A DNA stretch of 5,180 bases, from the NCBI GenBank assembly GCA_903864555.1, contig CAIPGJ010000636.1, positions 1-5,180 of the forward strand, in the 5' to 3' direction. Below the pieces are notes generated by a model. The model searched no databases, was not told the origin of the DNA, and was given only the letters and a program-made list of their open reading frames with translations. The stretch is from an uncultured Pseudomonadota bacterium. GTDB lineage: Bacteria > Pseudomonadota > Gammaproteobacteria > Burkholderiales > SG8-39. This document shows positions 1 through 5,180 of the stretch, one piece after another. Every line of letters starts with the position of its first letter. The first letter of the stretch is position 1. A program made the position numbers and the translations under genes.

Positions 1-103
1 CAGCAGTTCCAGGGCGAAATATTCAAGTAGTCCAGCAAGTCCCCCGGGCGCTGCCGCGCCACCCAAGGCAGCACACAGCAACCGGAGCATCGCGCGCACC
101 GGC

Positions 104-109
104 AGGAGG
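104..109 (+). promoter_or_regulatory. Ribosome binding site for the transglutaminase/DUF2126 gene
   Basis: AGGAGG is a near-perfect Shine-Dalgarno core, 9 nt upstream of the ATG at 119. It decides the start: the reading frame stays open upstream to the window edge, but the upstream translation is Ser/Ala/Pro/Arg-rich and unlike the family, whereas the protein from 119 begins MSIRVALHH, as I remember for this family. Confidence 0.85.
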
Positions 110-118
110 CAACAAGCC

Positions 119-3100
119 ATGAGCATCCGCGTCGCGCTGCATCACCTCACGCGCTATACCTTCGACCGCCCGGTGGCACTGTCCCCGCACGAGGTACGAC
201 TGCGCCCGGCGCCCCACAGCCGCACCCCCATCGTCGCCTATTCGCTGCGCATCCTGCCCGAGACGCATTTCATCAACTGGCAGCAGGACGCCTACGGCAA
301 TTACGTGGCGCGGCTGGTCTTCCCGGAGAAGTCCACGCAACTGGAAGTCGCCGTGGACCTGGTGGCCGACCTCAATGTCATCAACCCCTTCGACTTCTTC
401 GTCGAATCCTGGGCCGAGCATTTCCCCTTCACCTATCCGGCGCAGAGCCTCACCGAGCTGGCGCTCTATCTGGAGAAGGAAGCACCGGGGCCGCTACTGG
501 CGAAATGGCTGGCAGGCTTCCGCGCCGACAAGGGGCTGGGCACGGGCGGCGCCCCCACGGCCATCGTCGATTTCCTGGTGGATATCAACCAGCGCCTGCA
601 GCACGAGATCGCCTACCTCGTGCGCATGGAACCGGGCGTACAGACCCCCGAGGAGACGCTGGGCCTGGCGCGCGGTTCCTGCCGCGACTCCGCCTGGCTG
701 ATGGTGCAGATCCTGCGCCACCTCGGCCTGGCGGCACGCTTCGTCTCGGGCTACCTGATCCAGTTGAAAGCCGACCAGGTGCCCCTCGAAGGCGCGGCCG
801 GTCCGAGCGCCGACTTCACCGACCTGCATGCCTGGACCGAGGTCTACATCCCCGGTGCCGGCTGGATCGGCCTGGATCCGACCTCCGGCCTGTTCGCCGC
901 CGAAGGACACATACCCCTCGCGGCCACCGCCCTGCCCTCCTCGGCGGCCCCGGTGAGCGGCTTCACCGATCCCTGTCGCTCCAACCTGGATTTCCAGATG
1001 ACGGTGACACGCATTGAGGAAGTGCCGCGCGTCACCCTGCCCTACACCCCGGCGCAGTGGGCGGCCATGGATGCCTTGGGCCTGCAAATCGATGCCGAGC
1101 TGCAGGCCGGCAATGTCAGGCTGACCCAGGGGGGCGAACCTACCTTCGTCGCTGTGGACAACATGGATGGGCCGGAGTGGAACACCAGCGCGCTGTCCGA
1201 CGAGAAATGGCAGCGCGCCGAGGACCTTGCCTGGCGGCTGCAACAGCGCTTCGCCCCCGGCGCCCTGCTCATGTACACCCAGGGCAAGTGGTATCCGGGT
1301 GAGCCGCTGCCGCGCTGGGCCCTGCCCATCCTGTGGCGCAAGGACGGCGAACCAGTGTGGCGCGATGCCTCGCTGATCTCGCGCGAATCGGTGCCCGGCA
1401 CCGCCACCCTGGACGACGTGAAGCAACTCGTCGACGCCCTGGCGCTGAAGCTGGGTCTGGACCCCCGCCATGTCATCCCGGCCTGGGAAGACCCCATCCT
1501 TGCCATCATGGGCGAGCAGAAGCTGCCGGATAATTTCGACCCGCTGAAAACCAGGCTGGACACCCACGACCTGCGCGCCCAGGTGATCCGCTCGATGGAG
1601 AACGGGCTGGAGCACCCCTCGGGCTATGTGCTGCCCCTGCGCGCGCGCGAAGCCGCCAAGGATAAGAAGTCCGATGATGAACAGGCAGCGACCACGGCCT
1701 GGCAGAGCTCGCCCTGGCCCTTCAAGCGCGGCCGGCTGTTCCTGCTGGCCAGTTCCCACCCCATGGGTGTGCGCCTGCCGCTTGCTTCGCTGCCCGACCT
1801 GCTGCCCGAGGACCTGGAATTCGAGTATGACGTCGACCCCTTCTCCGAGCGCGGCAGCCTGCACAAGGCGCATCAACTGGCCGAGCGAAAACGCCACGCC
1901 AAGGCACCGCCGGCCGGGGTGACGCAGGCACGCGAAGTCGTACGCACCGCCCTGTGCGCCGAAGTCCGCGGCGGCCGGCTGCACCTGTACCTGCCGCCAC
2001 TCAAGCGCATCGAGGATTTTCTGGAACTGGTCTCGGCCATCGAATCCGTCGCCGCCGTCATCAAGGTGCCGGTGCGCCTGGAAGGCTACATGCCGCCGGT
2101 GGATCCGCGCCTGCGGGTGCTGGCGGTCACCCCCGACCCAGGCGTGATCGAGGTCAACATCCATCCTTCGGCCAGCTGGTCGGAACTGGTGGACAACATG
2201 GGCACGCTCTACGACGAGGCGCGCCGCGCCAGGCTCGGCGCCGAAAAATTCATGCTCGACGGGCGCCACACCGGCACCGGCGGCGGCAACCACATCACCC
2301 TGGGCGGAGCCACGGCGGCCGACAGCCCCTTCCTGCGCCGGCCCGACCTGCTGCGCAGCCTGGTCACCTACTGGCAGAACCACCCGGCGCTGTCCTATCT
2401 GTTTTCCGGCCAGTTCGTCGGCCCCACCAGCCAGGCACCACGCGTCGATGAAGCACGCGATGACACACTGTACGAGCTGGAAATCGCCTTCCAGCAGATG
2501 GACCTGCAACTCAAGTCCGGCACCGAAAGCAACAAGCCCTGGCTGATCGACCGGCTGCTGCGCAACCTGCTGGTGGACCTCACCGGCAACACCCACCGCG
2601 CCGAGTTCTGCATCGACAAGCTGTATTCGCCCGACAGTGCCACCGGACGCCTCGGCCTGGTGGAACTGCGCGCCTTCGAAATGCCGCCGCATCCGCAGAT
2701 GTGCCTGGCGCAGATGCTGCTCCTGCGCGCGCTGGTGGCGCGCTTCTGGCGCCAGCCCTGGCGCAGCCGCCTGGTGAACTGGGGCAACCAGCTGCACGAC
2801 CGCTGGATGCTGCCGCACTTCATCGAGCAGGACCTGCGCGACATCGCACGCGACCTGCGCGAATCCGGTTACCCGATGGATGCGGACTGGTACACGCCCT
2901 TCCTGGAATTCCGCTTCCCGCGCTATGGCACGGTGTCCTATGCGGGGGTGCAGATCGAGCTGCGCCAGGCCATCGAGCCCTGGCACGTGATGGGCGAGGA
3001 GATGAGCGCCGGCGCCACTGCGCGCTACGTCGACTCCTCCGTGGAGCGCCTGCAGGTAAAAGTGCAGGGCATGACCCCCGGCCGCCACCTGCTGGCCTGC

Positions 3101-3466
3101 AATGGCCGCGCGCTGCCGCTGGTGCCCACCGGCGTTCCCGGCGAGTTCGTCGCCGGCGTGCGCTATCGCGCCTGGAACCCGCCCTCGGCCCTGCATCCGA
3201 CCATCGACATCCACTCGCCCCTGGTATTCGACCTGGTGGACAACTGGAGCAACCGCTCCATCGGCGGCGCCACCTACCACGTGGTGCATCCGGGGGGGCG
3301 CAACTACGACACCTTCCCGGTCAACGCCCAGGAAGCGGAATCGCGCCGCTATGCGCGCTTCTGGGACTATGGCCACACGCCCGGACCAATGCAGGTGCGC
3401 AGCGAACCGGTGAACCCGGCCTCGCCCATGACGCTGGACCTGCGCTGGACGCCGTCGGCCACCTGA
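119..3466 (+). CDS. Large transglutaminase-like / DUF2126 (predicted amidoligase) fusion protein
   Basis: This 1115-residue protein joins two enzyme modules and has no signal peptide or membrane segment, so it is probably cytoplasmic. Residues about 1-90 resemble the bacterial transglutaminase N-terminal beta domain. Residues about 165-257 are the transglutaminase-like core, with the triad visible as Cys188 (GSCRDSAW), His237 (DLHAWTEV) and Asp253 (GLDPTSG). From about 330 to the end is the DUF2126 region. Its motifs include RLTQGGEPTF (335-344), EVNIHPSASW (678-687), DGRHTGTGGGNHITLGG (714-730), HRAEFCIDKLYSP (826-838) and VELRAFEMPPHP (848-859). Published comparative work (Iyer, Aravind and colleagues) places DUF2126 among glutamine-synthetase/GCS-like COOH-NH2 ligases. 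The Gly-rich NH motif and the Glu/Arg motifs fit such a metal/ATP site, but matching residues one to one is my inference. The length is normal for the family and no frameshift is seen. The predicted role is hydrolysis (or transfer) and formation of peptide or isopeptide bonds on an unknown substrate. Usual partners (circularly permuted ATP-grasp, alpha-E, small transglutaminase) are not in the window. Confidence 0.93.
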   Translation: MSIRVALHHLTRYTFDRPVALSPHEVRLRPAPHSRTPIVAYSLRILPETHFINWQQDAYGNYVARLVFPEKSTQLEVAVDLVADLNVINPFDFFVESWAEHFPFTYPAQSLTELALYLEKEAPGPLLAKWLAGFRADKGLGTGGAPTAIVDFLVDINQRLQHEIAYLVRMEPGVQTPEETLGLARGSCRDSAWLMVQILRHLGLAARFVSGYLIQLKADQVPLEGAAGPSADFTDLHAWTEVYIPGAGWIGLDPTSGLFAAEGHIPLAATALPSSAAPVSGFTDPCRSNLDFQMTVTRIEEVPRVTLPYTPAQWAAMDALGLQIDAELQAGNVRLTQGGEPTFVAVDNMDGPEWNTSALSDEKWQRAEDLAWRLQQRFAPGALLMYTQGKWYPGEPLPRWALPILWRKDGEPVWRDASLISRESVPGTATLDDVKQLVDALALKLGLDPRHVIPAWEDPILAIMGEQKLPDNFDPLKTRLDTHDLRAQVIRSMENGLEHPSGYVLPLRAREAAKDKKSDDEQAATTAWQSSPWPFKRGRLFLLASSHPMGVRLPLASLPDLLPEDLEFEYDVDPFSERGSLHKAHQLAERKRHAKAPPAGVTQAREVVRTALCAEVRGGRLHLYLPPLKRIEDFLELVSAIESVAAVIKVPVRLEGYMPPVDPRLRVLAVTPDPGVIEVNIHPSASWSELVDNMGTLYDEARRARLGAEKFMLDGRHTGTGGGNHITLGGATAADSPFLRRPDLLRSLVTYWQNHPALSYLFSGQFVGPTSQAPRVDEARDDTLYELEIAFQQMDLQLKSGTESNKPWLIDRLLRNLLVDLTGNTHRAEFCIDKLYSPDSATGRLGLVELRAFEMPPHPQMCLAQMLLLRALVARFWRQPWRSRLVNWGNQLHDRWMLPHFIEQDLRDIARDLRESGYPMDADWYTPFLEFRFPRYGTVSYAGVQIELRQAIEPWHVMGEEMSAGATARYVDSSVERLQVKVQGMTPGRHLLACNGRALPLVPTGVPGEFVAGVRYRAWNPPSALHPTIDIHSPLVFDLVDNWSNRSIGGATYHVVHPGGRNYDTFPVNAQEAESRRYARFWDYGHTPGPMQVRSEPVNPASPMTLDLRWTPSAT

Positions 3467-3506
3467 TCTCCGGCTGAACCTCCCCTGCCCCGCCCTGGCT
3501 GTGTGA

Positions 3507-3521
3507 CGGCATATACTGCCG
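3507..3521 (+). promoter_or_regulatory. Possible -10 element inside a short inverted repeat
   Basis: TATACT (3512-3517) differs from the sigma-70 -10 consensus at one position and lies 70 nt before the binding-protein ATG. It sits within perfect 5-bp arms, CGGCA (3507-3511) and TGCCG (3517-3521), so a repressor could bind here. No convincing -35 hexamer is present at 16-18 nt spacing, so this is a weak promoter call. If real, transcription would start near 3524 and the leader would contain the hairpin at 3540-3565. Confidence 0.3.
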
Positions 3522-3539
3522 CCTGCGACATCCGCAAGC

Positions 3540-3565
3540 CCCGGTACCCCTTACCAGGTACCGGG
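3540..3565 (+). repeat. Perfect 9-bp inverted repeat in the binding-protein leader
   Basis: CCCGGTACC (3540-3548) and GGTACCGGG (3557-3565) pair perfectly around an 8-nt spacer. The right arm is followed by AAACA, not a T-tract, so this is a poor intrinsic terminator in either direction. It lies 11 nt upstream of the GGAG of the next gene. It could be a 5'-UTR stem that affects translation or mRNA stability, a protein-binding operator, or a factor-dependent terminator stem for the upstream gene. Confidence 0.6.
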
Positions 3566-3572
3566 AAACACA

Positions 3573-3580
3573 GGACGGAG
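3573..3580 (+). promoter_or_regulatory. Ribosome binding site for the Bug-family binding protein
   Basis: GGACGGAG ends 6 nt before the ATG at 3587. It fixes the start there and not at the in-frame GTG at 3503. The GTG would add 28 charged/polar residues in front of a complete signal peptide and would run translation through the 9-bp hairpin. Confidence 0.75.
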
Positions 3581-3586
3581 ACAGGC

Positions 3587-4588
3587 ATGAAGAACTGGAC
3601 AGCGAAGACCCTTGCCATGGCGACAGCCATGGCCACCACGATCGTCACCACAGGCCTGCTGCCTGCAGCAGGCGCCCACGCACAGAACTACCCCAGCAGG
3701 CCGGTCAAGCTGATCGTCCCCCTCGCAGCCGGTGGCAGCACCGACATCATCGCGCGCACCATGGCGGCGAAGCTGACCGAATACTGGAACGGCAATGCGG
3801 TGCTGGTGGAGAACCGCACCGGCGGCGCCACCATCATCGGCACCGATGCCGTGGCCAAGGCAGCACCCGACGGCCACACCATGCTGGTATCCCCGGCGCC
3901 GCTGGTAGTCAATGCCACGCTGTTTGCCGGCAAGTTGCCCTACGACACCCTCAAGGACTTCGCCCCGGTCATCCTGATCAACACCTCGCCGCTGGTGCTA
4001 GTGGTCAACACCGACGTGCCGGCCAAAAGCGTGAAGGAACTGATTGCGCTGGCTAGGGCCCAGCAGGGCAGGATGAATTACGGCTCCTCCACCGTGGGCG
4101 GCTCGGGACACCTGTCTGCCGAACTGCTCAACATGATGGGCGAAGTGAAGACCCAGCACATCCCCTACAAGGGCAATGCCCCGGCGCTGACCGACCTCAT
4201 GGCCGGCCGCGTCAGCTTCCTCTTCAATGGCACGACTTCAGTGCTGTCGCTGATCCAGGCCGGTAAAGTGCGCGCCCTGGGCGTCACCAGCCTGACGCGC
4301 GTGAGCGTGCTGCCCGATGTGCCCACCATGGACGAGGCCGGCCTCAAGGGCTTTTTCGCCACCGCCTGGAACGGCATCAACGTGCCGGCACGCACACCAG
4401 CTGCAGTCATTGCCAAAATCAATGCCGATGCCAACCGGGCCATCCAGTCCACGGAAATGTCCACGCGGCTGAAAAACGACGGTTCGGATGCCGGTGGCGG
4501 CACACCCCAGCAATACGACACCTTCATGCGCGAAGAAATGGCGAAGTGGGCCAAGGTCATCAAGATCGCCAACATCCAGGCAGAGTAG
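3587..4588 (+). CDS. Bug-family tripartite tricarboxylate transporter substrate-binding protein (TctC-like)
   Basis: This 333-residue protein is predicted to be periplasmic and to bind a small carboxylated solute for a TctA/TctB-type secondary transporter. The signal peptide spans residues 1-32: a Lys-containing N-terminus, an Ala/Met/Thr-rich core, and a probable cleavage after AHA32 before Gln33. Family motifs follow in order: YPSRPVKLIVP (35-45); the ligand-loop signature AAGGSTDIIAR (47-57); VENRTGGATIIG (74-85); PDGHTML (94-100); NYGSSTVGGSGH (164-175); PYKGNAPALTDLMAGRV (193-209); GKVRALGVTS (226-235); PDVPTMDEAG (243-252); and Trp261. The length matches the family. No tctA or tctB lies in the window, which is common for the many orphan Bug genes of Burkholderiales. 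Known Bug ligands include aspartate, glutamate, nicotinate and citrate-like acids, and the ligand here cannot be told from sequence. A strong terminator follows the stop codon, so the gene is probably monocistronic or the last in its unit. Confidence 0.95.
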   Translation: MKNWTAKTLAMATAMATTIVTTGLLPAAGAHAQNYPSRPVKLIVPLAAGGSTDIIARTMAAKLTEYWNGNAVLVENRTGGATIIGTDAVAKAAPDGHTMLVSPAPLVVNATLFAGKLPYDTLKDFAPVILINTSPLVLVVNTDVPAKSVKELIALARAQQGRMNYGSSTVGGSGHLSAELLNMMGEVKTQHIPYKGNAPALTDLMAGRVSFLFNGTTSVLSLIQAGKVRALGVTSLTRVSVLPDVPTMDEAGLKGFFATAWNGINVPARTPAAVIAKINADANRAIQSTEMSTRLKNDGSDAGGGTPQQYDTFMREEMAKWAKVIKIANIQAE

Positions 4589-4600
4589 CACTCACGACAA

Positions 4601-4634
4601 CCCGCGGCCCTGCAGCAGGGCCGCGGGTCTTCAT
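4601..4634 (+). terminator. Intrinsic terminator after the binding-protein gene
   Basis: CCCGCGGCCCTG (4601-4612) and CAGGGCCGCGGG (4616-4627) form a perfect, very GC-rich 12-bp stem with a CAG loop. A T-rich tail, TCTTCAT, follows. The stem begins 12 nt after the TAG stop codon. The tail is interrupted by C, so efficiency may rest mainly on the stem. Confidence 0.82.
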
Positions 4635-4656
4635 CAGGGTGGCGCTGCTCTAGAAT
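4628..4656 (+). promoter_or_regulatory. Candidate sigma-70 promoter for the FmdB-type gene
   Basis: The -10 candidate is TAGAAT (4651-4656), one mismatch from TATAAT. Exactly 17 nt upstream is TCTTCA (4628-4633), a 3-of-6 match to TTGACA that overlaps the terminator tail. Transcription from about 4663 would give a leader of roughly 56 nt before the ATG at 4719. The location, directly after a terminator and before a separate gene, supports the call; the -35 is weak. Confidence 0.45.
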
Positions 4657-4718
4657 AGTTGCCTGATCCTGGCCTCTGATTGCGCCACCCCGCCCACCCC
4701 TGCTCATCGAACCAAGCC

Positions 4719-4940
4719 ATGCCCACTTACGAATATGCCTGCCCGGACTGCGGCGACTTCACCGCCGTGCGCCCCATGGCCGAATACCTGCAGGACCAGC
4801 CCTGCCCGCGCTGCCATGCCGACTCGCCGCGCGTCACCCTCACCGGACCATCGCTGGGCATGTTCACCATGAAGGGCCCGGGCGACGGTAATCGCACGCT
4901 GCAAAGCTGCGCCCATCCGGGTGGTTGCCGCTGCTGCTGA
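4719..4940 (+). CDS. FmdB-family zinc ribbon protein with C-terminal Cys cluster
   Basis: This 73-residue protein opens with MPTYEYACPDCG, the hallmark of the FmdB/CxxC_CxxC_SSSS putative regulatory family. Two CxxC knuckles, Cys8/Cys11 and Cys29/Cys32, form a predicted single zinc ribbon. A Pro/Gly-rich linker (43-58) leads to a tail, SCAHPGGCRCC, with Cys64, His66, Cys70, Cys72 and Cys73, which could form a second metal site or redox cluster. The ATG at 4719 is chosen because the family starts at MPxYEY. The upstream in-frame TTG at 4680 would add 13 residues outside the domain. No clear Shine-Dalgarno sequence precedes the ATG (AACCAAGCC), so initiation may be weak or SD-independent. FmdB was named from a formamidase regulator, but most members have no proven function. 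In many betaproteobacteria I recall this gene before a DUF502 membrane protein gene and aspS; neither starts within the next 240 nt here. Confidence 0.9.
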   Translation: MPTYEYACPDCGDFTAVRPMAEYLQDQPCPRCHADSPRVTLTGPSLGMFTMKGPGDGNRTLQSCAHPGGCRCC

Positions 4941-5180
4941 AGCATTCCCGGCAGCGCCACCGCAACATTCCTGCCATACCCACGGCCCTTGCGCCGGCAG
5001 GCTGGCGCAATCGAGCGGCCTTTACACCACCCCATGAGCTGCCACTTCACTGACTGACGCAAGGCCCGCATCAGCGCTGCGCATGAGGCACGTCATTGCG
5101 CCTCAAGGTGCATGACCGCACAGGGTGGCACTGAATGGCACACGCCTTCCGCCCTGAATATGCGTTCGCAGGAATGTTCG
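4941..5180. other. Right-edge intergenic region, no supported gene
   Basis: No recognisable gene was found on either strand. Short + strand starts at 5033 and 5083 stop within 11 codons. Frames opening at ATG 5112 and ATG 5135 remain open to the edge, but neither has a convincing ribosome binding site or a recognised sequence. The - strand frames entering from the right edge all stop by about 5072, without recognisable C-terminal motifs. A gene start at 5135 cannot be excluded because the window ends 46 nt later. Confidence 0.5.
4989..5023 (+). terminator. Weak terminator-like hairpin after the FmdB-type gene
   Basis: TTGCGCC (4989-4995) and GGCGCAA (5004-5010) pair perfectly across an 8-nt loop. 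Flanking GGCC copies (4984-4987 and 5017-5020) could add a second stem with internal unpaired bases, followed by TTT at 5021-5023. It begins 48 nt after the stop codon. The T-run is short, so it may be a poor or factor-assisted terminator, or a chance GC-rich inverted repeat. Confidence 0.35.

Noticed and set aside
1..30. A possible upstream gene tail in frame 1 (QQFQGEIFK then TAG at 28-30).
   Set aside because: Nine codons cannot be assigned to any family. The reverse strand over the same bases is also open, so neither reading can be supported.
2..118. In-frame extension of the large fusion protein upstream to the window edge.
   Set aside because: There is no stop codon in this frame, but the translation is low-complexity and unlike the family, and AGGAGG lies correctly spaced before the ATG at 119.
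494..3376. A 960-codon open frame on the - strand opposite the large fusion gene.
   Set aside because: The + strand gene has clear domains, catalytic residues and a strong ribosome binding site. Its strong G/C third-position bias removes stop codons from the antisense frame. The antisense translation is rich in Gly, Ala, Gln, His and Val with no recognisable motif.
3503..3586. GTG start 28 codons upstream of the chosen binding-protein start.
   Set aside because: It has no ribosome binding site, would place a polar stretch ahead of a complete signal peptide, and would overlap the possible -10 and the 9-bp hairpin.
3551..3933. Antisense open frames over the start of the binding-protein gene.
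   Set aside because: They are shadows of a confidently identified gene and show no domain of their own.
5084..5105. Inverted repeat TGAGGC / GCCTCA near the right edge.
   Set aside because: The stem is only 6 bp with a 10-nt loop, has no T-tract, and no nearby gene gives it meaning; chance is the simplest explanation.
5135..5180. Possible gene start (MAHAFRPEYAFAGMF) running off the right edge.
   Set aside because: Only 15 codons are visible, with no recognised motif and only a doubtful ribosome binding site (GGGTGG).

Overview
The window is high-GC DNA with strong G/C third-position codon bias. It carries three intact protein genes, all on the + strand. The gene content points to a betaproteobacterium of the order Burkholderiales: a Bug-family (TctC-like) periplasmic binding protein without its transporter genes, a very large transglutaminase/DUF2126 protein, and an FmdB-type zinc ribbon protein. 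This placement rests on family knowledge, not on a database search.

Layout: (1) 1-118 is a leader ending in a strong AGGAGG ribosome binding site. (2) 119-3466 encodes a 1115-residue fusion of a transglutaminase-like cysteine-protease-fold domain (visible Cys188/His237/Asp253 triad) and a DUF2126 region predicted to be a glutamine-synthetase-fold amidoligase. (3) 3467-3586 is a short spacer with a possible -10 hexamer framed by an inverted repeat, followed by a perfect 9-bp hairpin just upstream of the next ribosome binding site. (4) 3587-4588 encodes a 333-residue secreted solute-binding protein with a clear signal peptide. (5) 4589-4718 holds a strong 12-bp terminator hairpin and a plausible promoter (TAGAAT). 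(6) 4719-4940 encodes a 73-residue FmdB-type zinc ribbon with an extra C-terminal Cys/His cluster. (7) 4941-5180 has no gene I can support, only a weak hairpin that could end the fmdB transcript.

The three genes do not look like one pathway. The terminator at 4601-4634 separates the binding protein from the zinc ribbon gene, and the binding protein appears to have its own leader. The large transglutaminase/amidoligase belongs to a family predicted to work with ATP-grasp, alpha-E and small transglutaminase partners in peptide-tag or small-peptide metabolism. None of those partners lies downstream of it here. It is the least understood and most interesting gene in the window. No mobile element, CRISPR array, tRNA or rRNA was seen.
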